A DNA stretch of 64,000 nt from a virus: the IMG/VR virus record IMGVR_UViG_3300036939_000034, positions 1-64,000 of that record; one strand, given 5' to 3'. This document shows, in pieces, positions 55,922 to 63,848 of the stretch. Below the pieces are notes generated by a model. That model did no database searches and was not told the origin of the DNA. It was given only the letters and a program-made list of their open reading frames with translations. A program made the translations under genes and the position numbers. Each line of letters starts with the position of its first letter. Position 1 is the stretch's first letter.

Positions 55922-58819
55922 ATGCAGTTAACCGCAAAACTCGCCCGTGTCCGCATCGCTGATGATGTGTTTGTCAGTGGTGACGGGATACTCCTCCCGA
56001 ACATCACCGTTTCCCTAGGGGAAGATCTGCGCTCTTCGACCTGTAGCTTTAGCCTCAATGACCCAGGCTTACTGATTGGGGCAAAGTACCGGGAAATCAG
56101 TGTGAAGGAAGGGGGAATTCAAGTCCCTTCAGAACTGTTAGACGCCCCAAAGCAAGTAGCGGCGACCACTGGGACGGCGACAACGGGCGCAATTCCTTCC
56201 GCTCCACCTCCAGGCGGACTAACGAACTACGCGGCCGGCTCTCAAGGGGAAATCGTACTGGGAATAGTCAAAGAATGCTTAAAAAACGGCATCAATGACC
56301 CCACCAAAATTGCTTTCATGATTGCCGTAGCCGAGGGGGAAAGTTCGCTCAACCATAACGCCAAGGGAGCGAGGAACGAAGGGGCGGGTAACTACTACGG
56401 TCGCTCCCTCGTGCAAATCACCTTCGACTACAACTACAAAGAAGCTAGTAAGGTTGTTGGCGTAGATTTGATAGCTAACCCGGACAGGGTCCATGAGCCT
56501 GCCATCTCTACAGCCCTCTTAATCTGGGGTGTGAAGCGTGGGTGGTGTAGTCGTGGTGGGATCGATAAGTATGTGACCGGTCCTAACTCTGACCTCGCCA
56601 CTGCCTACCGTGCAATTCAAGGGGGCGTGTGGGGCGAACGATACCAAACCTTTTTTAACAAGTGGTTCAAGCAAGTTCCGGCACTTATCCAGCAAGCAGG
56701 GGGGGCTGCTACCCCACCACCACCTCCCCCTCCACCGCCAGCCGATCCAATGAGTACTGCAACACCTGCTGCTGCTACCCCACCAACTACCGAAACTCCT
56801 CCCCCTGTTGAGGCTTCCAAAAAAGGCACTGAAATCATCATTGAGATAGCCGTGGGGTATAGTGCGACGTGGAAAGAAGCGATCGCTTTCCATTTCATCC
56901 ACACCGAAACCAAGACGAGCTGGGATGCTGACGGTAAACAGACCACAACGTTCGGGGGGAAATCTATTCGCTGGTTGCTTACGAGGGTGCCAGTAACCCA
57001 AAGCTTTGAAAATATCAATTTCAAGCAGTTTACCGAGATGCAGGTTTCGGGCTTCAATCTGAAACTGGACATGGAGGGTAGCGGTCTTACATTCCAGCAC
57101 TTAAGTCAGGACGGTCAAACTCCCTTAGATGTACTCTTCCGAGAATCCAAGCGTCTAGGATTTCGGATAGCAGAAGGGATAGGAAAAAAATCAAACACCT
57201 TGATCGTGGAGCCGTTTGCGCGGCCCAACTTTACCAACCTAATCATTGACGAAGAAATTCTAATTAAGCCCGCAATCTTCACCGACAAAGCAAGAGCCTC
57301 GTCATCAAGTGCCCCAGCCGCAACCGTCTCCGCTCCCGAAACAGGAACAGGGGAAGCCAAGAGTGCGATCGCTCGTGACACTGGCGATATGTCCTCAACC
57401 AAGCCAGAATCCAAAGCAGGAACAGGACAAAAGCCCGGTAGTGGTGGAGTAACAGGTGCGACTGCTACCCCTGTCGGAGGGACAGTAAAACCGGACGCGG
57501 TGAAGATGGCTGTGCCAACTGCAACCACCACAACCACTACTCCACCAACTGCAACCACTGCGATTGCTTCTGGTGCTGCCCCTAGTGCGATCGCAACCAC
57601 TTCAAAAGCTGGAGCCAGTCAGGAAAAGAATGCGACAACCAAAGTTGAAGGCCCGGTTAAAATCACCAAGCCGGACGGGACGGTAGTTGAAACCACCATC
57701 ACAACTGAACAGAAACTTGAACCCACTCAGGTGACGCGGAAAAAGACCACAAAAACGGATGTAACTAAGACTGAGGCTGCGACTCAAACCACAACCAAGG
57801 TGGAAGCAGTAACAATAACAGAGGGGAAAACCAAGACCGTCACCACCATCACAGAACCCGGCAAACAGCCCGCCACCACTACCAAGGAAGAGAAGAAGGT
57901 CAGCGCCCAAGACCAGAAACTTTTAGAGCAAGCCAAAGCATCTGTAGGCTCGTCAACCGTTGCAGCGACGGGAGCGGGTGCCCCTGCCAACGCTGACCCT
58001 GTAACCGGGCTGCCTAACCAGAAAGCTGGGTTTATCGATCTTAAAGACGGCAGAGCTGAAGCTGAAGTTATTGCTGACGAAAGCCGAAGGGTGAAGGGAT
58101 ACGAAGACAGCTACACCCTGGTGATGAATTCAGACACATTGCAGTTAGTGCCCGGTCAGATTGTGGCACTATCCAAGCGACTGTTTCCCGACCCCTTCGC
58201 GACAGAGAAGCGAATCGCGACTGTTGACCACAATTTTCAGGCAGGGACAACAACGATTAACACCTACACGCCACAAGCGCAGCTACCAGCAGGTAGTACC
58301 AATGCCGTGGCTGCCGCCTCCCCGTCGTCCCCAACCCAGCTAGCAACGCCGACATCTGCCCCAGGGAAATTTATTTTCCCTGTTCCCAAGGGAGCAACAA
58401 CAATAGGTGACGGCTACGGCACAAGAGCGAATCGCGAACCGGGATACAGGCACAATATCTTAGATATAACCGCACCAAGATCCACGCCAGCGGTGGCCAT
58501 GGCTGACGGGATTGTAACTGATATCGCCCCGAACGCTGGGGGAGCAGGCAATTTGATGACGATCACCCACGGGGGTGGGTATGTCGCTACTTATATGCAT
58601 GGAGTATCAGGGAAGTTTGCGCTCGTTCCTGTTGGTGCTCAGGTCAAGCAAGGTCAAGACGTTTTCTTGATTAACTCCACAGGTGGAAGCACTGGCGACC
58701 ACCTGCACCTCAAGTTCACCTTGAACGGGTCATACTGTCTTTTGTCCAGGGTAGGAATAGACGTACTTAAACTTGGCTTACCACTAGAGCAGTACAACAA
58801 GACGTGCGATAAATACTAG
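55922..58819 (+). CDS. baseplate hub with GH19-like and M23 wall hydrolases
   Basis: The protein has 965 residues. Residues 1-65 begin a gpD/gp44 hub (DVFVSGDGILLPNITVSLGE). Residues about 95-260 are a GH19/lysozyme-like domain (IAFMIAVAEGESSLNHN, YYGRSLVQITFDYNY, TALLIWGVKRGWC). Residues about 310-460 resume the hub. Residues 470-690 are a Thr/Lys-rich linker. Residues about 700-800 are hub again. The last 150 residues are an M23 peptidase (YRHNILDIT, GDHLHLKF). It would both form the hub and cut peptidoglycan in two ways during entry. Confidence 0.75.
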   Translation: MQLTAKLARVRIADDVFVSGDGILLPNITVSLGEDLRSSTCSFSLNDPGLLIGAKYREISVKEGGIQVPSELLDAPKQVAATTGTATTGAIPSAPPPGGLTNYAAGSQGEIVLGIVKECLKNGINDPTKIAFMIAVAEGESSLNHNAKGARNEGAGNYYGRSLVQITFDYNYKEASKVVGVDLIANPDRVHEPAISTALLIWGVKRGWCSRGGIDKYVTGPNSDLATAYRAIQGGVWGERYQTFFNKWFKQVPALIQQAGGAATPPPPPPPPPADPMSTATPAAATPPTTETPPPVEASKKGTEIIIEIAVGYSATWKEAIAFHFIHTETKTSWDADGKQTTTFGGKSIRWLLTRVPVTQSFENINFKQFTEMQVSGFNLKLDMEGSGLTFQHLSQDGQTPLDVLFRESKRLGFRIAEGIGKKSNTLIVEPFARPNFTNLIIDEEILIKPAIFTDKARASSSSAPAATVSAPETGTGEAKSAIARDTGDMSSTKPESKAGTGQKPGSGGVTGATATPVGGTVKPDAVKMAVPTATTTTTTPPTATTAIASGAAPSAIATTSKAGASQEKNATTKVEGPVKITKPDGTVVETTITTEQKLEPTQVTRKKTTKTDVTKTEAATQTTTKVEAVTITEGKTKTVTTITEPGKQPATTTKEEKKVSAQDQKLLEQAKASVGSSTVAATGAGAPANADPVTGLPNQKAGFIDLKDGRAEAEVIADESRRVKGYEDSYTLVMNSDTLQLVPGQIVALSKRLFPDPFATEKRIATVDHNFQAGTTTINTYTPQAQLPAGSTNAVAAASPSSPTQLATPTSAPGKFIFPVPKGATTIGDGYGTRANREPGYRHNILDITAPRSTPAVAMADGIVTDIAPNAGGAGNLMTITHGGGYVATYMHGVSGKFALVPVGAQVKQGQDVFLINSTGGSTGDHLHLKFTLNGSYCLLSRVGIDVLKLGLPLEQYNKTCDKY

Positions 58820-58832
58820 AAAGAGTGCAAAA

Positions 58833-58860
58833 TACCCCTCATCCGAAGACAAGGGGTATA
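58833..58860 (+). other. hairpin after the hub gene
   Basis: ATACCCCT and AGGGGTAT form an 8-bp stem 14 bases after the hub stop, with no U-run. It may stabilise the late mRNA. Confidence 0.45.
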
Positions 58861-58898
58861 GATGCGATGATTTGCGAAAAGATGCGTAGTGACGTGAT

Positions 58899-58923
58899 GA
58901 GAAGAACTGAGGAGAGACGAGGT
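58899..58923 (+). repeat. short degenerate GAGNN run
   Basis: GAGAA GAACT GAGGA GAGAC GAGGT, five units in 5-base register, a first outlier of the arrays at 58986 and 59102. Confidence 0.45.
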
Positions 58924-58937
58924 GCTTCTTTATCTTA

Positions 58938-58976
58938 AACAAGCCGCTCTTGCTTTTTCTTCAAGAACGGCTTGTT
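58938..58976. terminator. strong hairpin between convergent operons
   Basis: AACAAGCCG pairs with CGGCTTGTT, extended by TCTTG/CAAGA after a one-base mismatch, with loop CTTTTTCTT. It separates the rightward late operon from leftward genes 59183..60276 and may act in both directions. Confidence 0.55.
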
Positions 58977-58985
58977 CGTTGTGTT

Positions 58986-59045
58986 GAGGGGAGGTGAGTT
59001 GAGATGAGAAGAGTTGAGCGGAGTCGAGTCGAGTAGAGCGGAGGT
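58986..59045 (+). repeat. pentanucleotide (GAGNN)12 array
   Basis: Twelve consecutive units each start GAG with two variable bases (GAGGG GAGGT GAGTT GAGAT and so on), without interruption. The purine-rich strand is the top strand. Confidence 0.7.
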
Positions 59046-59101
59046 GTATTCACATTCTACTCAAAAGCGATCGCACCCATTGAAGAACGCGATCGCCCGT
59101 T

Positions 59102-59171
59102 GAGATGAGAAGAGGAGAGTAGAGCGGAGCTGAGACGAGTTGAGAAGAGCGGAGCTGAGAAGAGCAGAGAT
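59102..59171 (+). repeat. pentanucleotide (GAGNN)14 array
   Basis: Fourteen consecutive GAGNN units in perfect 5-base register, separated from the first array by 56 bases that contain two HIP1 sites. It ends 11 bases before the end of gene 59183..59677. Confidence 0.7.
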
Positions 59172-59182
59172 GTACACCCATC

Positions 59183-59677
59183 CTACCGAAAACTCTTCCA
59201 ATCCTCCAAAAGCTTCTGCTTATCCAGCATCTGTTCAGGCGACTTAATTACTTTTTGCCTCAGCATCAGGCTTGATTCTGGACTGAAAACAGTCTCTCGC
59301 AAATCAATGTAAGCCATCGATAATCCATACTCTACCCGCTGCGAATGAGTTAACTTCTTTGGATTAACGCACTCTACCTTACGCCTATAACTTGCCGTGT
59401 CACTCCTCATTCTTTTGCTGTGTATACTGTTTGCGTGTTTACTAATCTCAGCATTCAAAAGCCGTCTATATCCTTTGTTGTGTTCGCATACCAAAGATAC
59501 AGAGTATTCAGCCTCGGCTATTTTTATAGCTGCTTCTAGAAAATAGCGCTGACGCCCCCTAATATCACACGCTGCAACCTCTACCAGTTCTTCATAAGTG
59601 ATAAACTCCCCTTCCTTCAAGTCTCGTAACCGTTGCACTAACTGCTGTGTGATTGGCGATCGCTTATCAGTTTTCAT
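59183..59677 (-). CDS. hypothetical protein, possible DNA-binding
   Basis: ATG 59677 (MKTDKRSPIT) overlaps the previous stop by ATGA. The product has 164 residues. LVQRLRDLKEGEFITYEELVE, then AACDIRGRQRYFLEAAIKIAEAEYSVSLVCEHNKGYRRL, reads like a winged helix with a basic wing. It is the second gene of a two-gene leftward unit. Confidence 0.55.
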   Translation of the reverse strand: MKTDKRSPITQQLVQRLRDLKEGEFITYEELVEVAACDIRGRQRYFLEAAIKIAEAEYSVSLVCEHNKGYRRLLNAEISKHANSIHSKRMRSDTASYRRKVECVNPKKLTHSQRVEYGLSMAYIDLRETVFSPESSLMLRQKVIKSPEQMLDKQKLLEDWKSFR

Positions 59678-60258
59678 TCTTCGTTCCACTCCATTTTTAC
59701 TACCTTAAAACGTCCAAAATAACCGTTGTTTCGAGGTCTGAAACGCCCAATTCCAATCAATCGCCCTGCCTGCTCTAAATGCCTGTTCAATACCTCTTCA
59801 GTAATGGTGTCGTCATAAACAATAAACTCTGCTACCCCTTGCCATTTGTACAGCACTGGGTAACACTTCATTACCCGCTTACCACTCCCCCTCACTCCAT
59901 CAGCCGGATAGAATCCCCATTCGCCAATCCAATCATCTTTTAAGATTGGTGTCCCCTCCAAGGACTGGAGAGGCATCGGCTCTATGCAGAGGATGCCAGC
60001 TTCAAAGTGCTTCGTCCAAGTCGCTTTACCCTTCCCCGGTATTTGTTCCCCCAGGAATTTAGCCGCTTCAGACAGGGCGTTCTTCAGTGCCATATTCGGC
60101 ACAAAACTTTTCCCGTCCAAGTCAACGTGTATCCGTTCTTTCCAGGTTCTCTCCTCGTAGGCGTCCGGGAGTTCCTTATTGAGCTTCGGTGTGTTGTGAA
60201 ACTTTGATTGAGAATAAGGCGTTAGCCCCTCAAGATGAGCGATCGCAATCTTGGGCAT
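59674..60258 (-). CDS. hypothetical phage protein, beta-rich, RAMP-like glycine loop
   Basis: ATG 60258 (MPKIAIAHLEG) is used; a TTG at 60276 is possible. The product has 194 residues. LKNALSEAAKFLGEQIPGKGK, then ADGVRGSGKRV and LIGIGRFRPRNNGYFGRFKV near the end, define a conserved phage family of unknown role. The Gly-rich terminal loop resembles those of Cas7-like RRM proteins, but I cannot confirm the fold. Upstream direct repeats (60308-60334) may regulate it. Confidence 0.55.
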   Translation of the reverse strand: MPKIAIAHLEGLTPYSQSKFHNTPKLNKELPDAYEERTWKERIHVDLDGKSFVPNMALKNALSEAAKFLGEQIPGKGKATWTKHFEAGILCIEPMPLQSLEGTPILKDDWIGEWGFYPADGVRGSGKRVMKCYPVLYKWQGVAEFIVYDDTITEEVLNRHLEQAGRLIGIGRFRPRNNGYFGRFKVVKMEWNEE

Positions 60259-60307
60259 AAAATCTGAGCTTTTCAATCAACATATACACCATACATAATA
60301 CAGTGGG

Positions 60308-60334
60308 GCAGTAAGTAAGGCAGTAATGCAGTAG
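60308..60334. promoter_or_regulatory. triple GCAGTA direct repeat upstream of leftward pair
   Basis: GCAGTAA (60308), GCAGTAA (60320) and GCAGTAG (60328) lie 50-75 bases upstream of the start at 60258, in an A/T-rich stretch. They may be activator or repressor sites. Confidence 0.4.
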
Positions 60335-60375
60335 TTAATAGGATTGCGCTCCCTTCGGGGAATGCGATCGCTCCT

Positions 60376-60573
60376 TCACTTCAGCTTAATCCAGTACTCA
60401 ACTTTTCTCCCCGACTCCACAGCCGCAACCCGACTCAGTACAGCGATCAACTCTTCAATTCTGGTTGACTGATTTTGAGGAGTCGTAACAATCACTTCTG
60501 CCCCTGGGACAGACAGGAAAGCATCAACATGGACGGTTTCGCCAATACGGTAGAGTCCTGGTTTTTCGGTCAT
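60376..60573 (-). CDS. small hypothetical protein
   Basis: The protein has 65 residues: KPGLYRIGETVHVDAFLSVPG (beta) then IEELIAVLSRVAAVESGRKV (helix). Well composed, no motif recognised. It is transcribed away from the spike gene, and a GCGCTCCC/GGGGAATGCG hairpin follows it at about 60345-60368. Confidence 0.45.
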   Translation of the reverse strand: MTEKPGLYRIGETVHVDAFLSVPGAEVIVTTPQNQSTRIEELIAVLSRVAAVESGRKVEYWIKLK

Positions 60574-60602
60574 GATCAGGTAAGTTTTTATTTATTCTAC
60601 TT

Positions 60603-61391
60603 ATGGCTTCCTTCACCACAGCACTGGCGGAATTAGTCCGCCTCCTTCCCCAAATCAGAGAACTCTGCACCCGGCAATCACAGATCCAGGAAGCGATCGT
60701 CACTCGTAACAATGATCCAACAGGAATGCGGCGAATTAGGGTCACAAGGGAAGCTCAAGGAGGTCAATCAGAGTCCGACTGGTTCCCATGTGGGCGCTCA
60801 ACCAGTCACAGTGATGAACCGATTCCCCCAGTAGGTACACATTGCTTGGTTGCCCTGGTCAACGGCGACCCGCACAAGCCCTTCTTTTTAAGGACACTGA
60901 GTAACCAAACCAACCCCCCGGACACCACTCAGCTAAAGCCCACCCAGGACAACACTACTCGCATTCCAGGGGATGACAAGGAGATTATTGAGGGCGATCG
61001 CTTCACAGGCATCCAAGGAGCGCTCACTCAAGAGATTGGCAAAGACGTGACCATTACGTGCAAGGGTGAAACGTACCGCCTAGACGCTGAATTTGGGGAA
61101 CTGCTGTTTACTGCCCTCGCCACGGGCGTCGGCACGGTAACGGTACAGGCAGCAGATAAAATCCGATTTGAGCAAGGGGGAGCCTATGCCCAGATGGAGA
61201 ATGGTCAATGGACATTTGGAAACGCTGATGGCATGAGGTGGACGTTTGGGGGAGGAGCCTGGAACTGGGATGCCAACGGTGCTGCGATCAGAATTGCGAA
61301 CGCTTCTGATGTGACGATTTCCGGCAAAAGCGTGGCAACAGTTGGGGCGGTTGATAATAGGGGAGATACCCTAGTTAACCGAGGATGGTAA
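60603..61391 (+). CDS. baseplate spike (gpV/gp45-like)
   Basis: The protein has 262 residues. RRIRVTREAQGG...WFPCGRSTSHSDEPIPPVGTHCLVALVNGDPHKPFFL (about 43-100) is the OB-fold of tail spikes. The C-terminal half is a repetitive beta helix (QMENGQWTFGNADGMRWTFGG). It pierces the outer membrane. Separated from the late operon by leftward genes, it may have its own promoter. Confidence 0.75.
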   Translation: MASFTTALAELVRLLPQIRELCTRQSQIQEAIVTRNNDPTGMRRIRVTREAQGGQSESDWFPCGRSTSHSDEPIPPVGTHCLVALVNGDPHKPFFLRTLSNQTNPPDTTQLKPTQDNTTRIPGDDKEIIEGDRFTGIQGALTQEIGKDVTITCKGETYRLDAEFGELLFTALATGVGTVTVQAADKIRFEQGGAYAQMENGQWTFGNADGMRWTFGGGAWNWDANGAAIRIANASDVTISGKSVATVGAVDNRGDTLVNRGW

Positions 61392-61396
61392 ATAAA

Positions 61397-61811
61397 TGGA
61401 TGCCCTAATTTATGACTGCGAAATCATTCGCTGTATCCCTTCTGGAGAAATTGAGGAGGGCTTGGATTATTGCAAAGGTTTACTTATGATTTACTTTGCG
61501 AAGTACGGGCGGCTTCTGGTCAGCCGCGCCAATACACACCTAGGGTAACTAGGGGCGGCTACAGCTTAGATGCTCTAGCTAAAGCTAATTTAGAAATCAG
61601 TAAATCTGGAAGAGGTGATTTAGCCCCCAAGCTGTGGCAACGGGGGGAGTATGGGGCGGTGATTGACTATTGTTTGCGTGACGTAATGTTAACTAAGCGA
61701 TTATTTGAAAAACGTACTCACCTTGTAGATCCAACCGATGGCTCATCTCTCTGCCTGCGTGAACTAGATGAACCCATACTAGAAGGGGTAAGATTTTTAG
61801 ACTTTGCTTGA
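61397..61811 (+). pseudogene. 3'-5' exonuclease-like gene with internal deletion and frameshift
   Basis: ATG 61397 starts MDALIYDCEIIRCIPSGE, the exo I (D-x-E) start of phage DnaQ-like exonucleases. About 28 codons later the sense moves to another frame at TGCAAAGG, continuing as FTYDLLCEVRAASGQP...YSLDALAKANL...GAVIDYCLRDVMLTKRLF, which is the exo III end. The middle part expected in the family (about 60 codons, with the exo II Asp) is missing. The gene looks inactivated. Confidence 0.6.
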
Positions 61812-61864
61812 GTTCTGTACTACTTAAAAGCGATCGCCCCTTTTTTAGCTAAACCGACAACGTT

Positions 61865-62004
61865 TCCTTTTTTAAAAGTAGTGTTGTAATGGGCGATCGC
61901 TCTTTCATGATATCTCAGCTCAACTGAATGAGCCTGTGTGAAGGAATGAGGCTTTTAGACCTCGTCTAACATTGTTCAGCTCCTTTTTTAAAAGTAGTGT
62001 TGTA
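61865..62004 (+). repeat. 24-base direct repeat, 116 bases apart
   Basis: 61865-61888 and 61981-62004 are identical (TCCTTTTTTAAAAGTAGTGT and four more bases) and remain similar for about 25 further bases. A partial third copy (TTTTTTTAAAAGTA) follows gene 62037..62243 at 62246. They may be promoters or remnants of a duplicated small gene. Confidence 0.5.
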
Positions 62005-62036
62005 GTGGGGCGATTGTTCTTTTAGGATACCTCGGT

Positions 62037-62243
62037 ATGCGGTCAGAAGACGTGGAACGATTCTCTCGCTGGAAAGACGGATTACCTGCATTGGGACTGA
62101 AATCAGAAGAGATAGACTCAACTAACTGGCGACTGCTAGGAAACGATGGTCACCTGATAGCGATAGTTACCTACGACGCTAGTAAGCCTTTTTGTGATCG
62201 CTTTAGCTTTAATCCTCACCAGTCGCCATTGACTGACAACTAA
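62037..62243 (+). CDS. small hypothetical protein
   Basis: The protein has 68 residues: ERFSRWKDGLPALGLKSEEID, then WRLLGNDGHLIAIVTYDASKPF. It is plausibly ordered. Flanked by the direct repeats above and followed by a hairpin. Function unknown. Confidence 0.45.
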   Translation: MRSEDVERFSRWKDGLPALGLKSEEIDSTNWRLLGNDGHLIAIVTYDASKPFCDRFSFNPHQSPLTDN

Positions 62244-62264
62244 CTTTTTTTAAAAGTACAATCA

Positions 62265-62303
62265 CCTACCTCTTGAACTAAAGAGGCAGGCGATCGCTTT
62301 TAT
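62265..62303. terminator. hairpin terminator between convergent genes
   Basis: CCTACCTCTT pairs with AAGAGGCAGG (one mismatch) around GAACTA and is followed by a HIP1 site and TTTTATTT. Confidence 0.5.
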
Positions 62304-62317
62304 TTATTTACGATGAC

Positions 62318-62896
62318 TTAACCAGCTGTTGTAGTCTGCTCTACAGCCTCCTCAAGTTCCGATTGAGTAACGTGACCTACCAGCGCCGAGGCGATTTGGT
62401 GGCGCTTCATGTCGGAGGTGTCGATACCACGCTTAGTTGCCAGCCATCGCAAGGATTTGACAGGCTGCTTGTGAAGCGATTGCGCCGATGCTTGATGACT
62501 TGGCTCGGTACTCTCAGCGCTATCTTCCTTATCTTCCTCAATCGTCGAGGATTCCACTTCTAGGGCTGGTTCCTCACTATCAGTCGGTACTGTATCCTCT
62601 TTGGGCTGTGGCTCTGGGGTGATATCCTCTCCAGCTCCAATCTGGGCAATTGGGGCACCGCAAAACAACCCACTGACCACCTCCTTATAGGCGTTGAGTT
62701 CTTCTGGGCAAACTTCACGAATCTCGGCGATCGCCTCCGCAACCAATGCCGCCGCAGACTCCATCTTGCTCTCGACTGAGCCAATACGTTGAAGTTGAGC
62801 TTGGATGAGGCGCTGCTGCTCTTGAAGAGCTTCGATCTGGATCTGGATGTCTGCGTAGGAAGACTGAAGATTAGCGGTTAATGTGGCGAGTAGCAT
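62318..62896 (-). CDS. coiled-coil protein with SAP-like C-terminus
   Basis: The protein has 192 residues. Residues 5-45 form a coiled coil (SYADIQIQIEALQEQQRLIQ), then a helix, an acidic disordered linker (about 90-140), and LRWLATKRGIDTSDMKRHQI (about 148-167), resembling a SAP or Rho-N motif for nucleic acid. No family is certain. It may be a regulator or DNA organiser. Confidence 0.5.
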   Translation of the reverse strand: MLLATLTANLQSSYADIQIQIEALQEQQRLIQAQLQRIGSVESKMESAAALVAEAIAEIREVCPEELNAYKEVVSGLFCGAPIAQIGAGEDITPEPQPKEDTVPTDSEEPALEVESSTIEEDKEDSAESTEPSHQASAQSLHKQPVKSLRWLATKRGIDTSDMKRHQIASALVGHVTQSELEEAVEQTTTAG

Positions 62897-62934
62897 TTGT
62901 TAATTCCTAATGATGTTTACGTGTCGGGGTGGAA

Positions 62935-63032
62935 TAGGTTGTAGGTTGTAGGGGGTAGGGGGTAGGTTGTAGGTCGTAGGGGAAGATCTCTTCATTAGCT
63001 ACCACCTATCCCCTACCCCCTATCACCTACTT
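62935..63032. repeat. inverted heptanucleotide arrays TAGGNNN / CCTANNN
   Basis: Seven TAGGNNN units (62935-62983) are followed, 21 bases later, by four CCTANNN units (63005-63032), which are the same motif on the other strand. They could fold into a long imperfect hairpin in the gap between two leftward genes. Confidence 0.6.
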
Positions 63033-63447
63033 AGATGTGACGGCTAACGGTCAACCAGATTGATGATTCCCAGATATTCAGCACTGCCCATCCGGTAACA
63101 ACTGGAGCAATGATGTCTTGATGCAGGACAGTGGCTAGAGCTTCACCCCAGCTAACGTCAGGAGTTGTAGGAGCGCTTTCGTCGGTGCGCTCAGATACGA
63201 ATTCCTCGACCGCTTCGTTGGCTTGAGCTACTGCGATCATGAGAACTGAGTGAAGAGCGACAGCGAACCGAACCAATCCTTGAACAGCTGTGACTGTGTC
63301 GTGAGCCAGGGCAGAACCGAAGGTGCCGAAGAACTCAGCCCAGCTGTCAGCATTGTTCTGCCAGTATGCATAAGAATTGTTGATAAGCCACTCTGTAGCG
63401 GTCATGTGGCGGTTAACTTGAATCTGAAAAGCAGCTTGAGAAATCAT
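63031..63447 (-). CDS. membrane-associated hypothetical protein
   Basis: ATG 63447 (MISQAAFQIQVNRHM) is the probable start. The product has 138 residues with two hydrophobic helices (about 55-75 and 112-130) around an acidic loop. A holin-like role is possible but unproven. Confidence 0.45.
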   Translation of the reverse strand: MISQAAFQIQVNRHMTATEWLINNSYAYWQNNADSWAEFFGTFGSALAHDTVTAVQGLVRFAVALHSVLMIAVAQANEAVEEFVSERTDESAPTTPDVSWGEALATVLHQDIIAPVVTGWAVLNIWESSIWLTVSRHI

Positions 63448-63540
63448 TGTGGTTCCCGTGTAGCGATGGGGTGGTGATGTGGGGCGTGTAGCGTTGCCCT
63501 CACATCTATTAGTATGCCTCGCTAGGTGGAATTTTGTCAA

Positions 63541-63810
63541 CTACTGCAATGATTTTATTTTCTCAAGTGCCGCAAGCCGTTGTTTAGCAATGTTTTGGCG
63601 GGTTGTGCCCCCTCCGAGATACAGAGAGATTTCCCGATCAGTCCAACAGTGCAGATAGAACCCCTCGACAATGGTGCGCTCTCTAGAGGTCAGATTGTGC
63701 TTCGCTTCCTCCCAGTGAGGATAAGATTGAGCAAACAGGGTTGGGCGATCGCCTCGCTTGTATTTCCGCTTCCGCTTGCGCTCTCTGTCGGCTTCTTTTG
63801 ATAAGGGCAT
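63541..63810 (-). CDS. sigma-70 region 4-like regulator
   Basis: The protein has 89 residues: a very basic N-terminus (KEADRERKRKRKYKRGDR), then LTSRERTIVEGFYLHCWTDREISLYL...TTRQNIAKQRLAALEKIK, the shape of a sigma region 4 or LuxR-type helix-turn-helix. Phages use such proteins to control late transcription. It is divergent from 63849. Confidence 0.55.
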   Translation of the reverse strand: MPLSKEADRERKRKRKYKRGDRPTLFAQSYPHWEEAKHNLTSRERTIVEGFYLHCWTDREISLYLGGGTTRQNIAKQRLAALEKIKSLQ

Positions 63811-63848
63811 AATAGTTGGTGGAAAATAGTCAACTTTAGTCTATACCC

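Noticed and set aside
56519-57100. Leftward 193-codon frame in the hub gene
   Set aside because: Antisense of the GH19-like and Pro-rich region; Gly/Trp/Arg/Ser low complexity.
57115-57600. Leftward 161-codon frame opposite the hub linker
   Set aside because: Val/Ala-rich antisense shadow of the Thr/Lys-rich linker; no ribosome site and no domain.
30115-58819. A transposable Mu-like phage
   Set aside because: Head and tail order is Mu-like, but no transposase A/B genes are seen and a tyrosine integrase with attP is present.
58986-59171. GAGNN runs as coding sequence
   Set aside because: The 5-base period does not fit codons, and frames through it are short and stop-filled.
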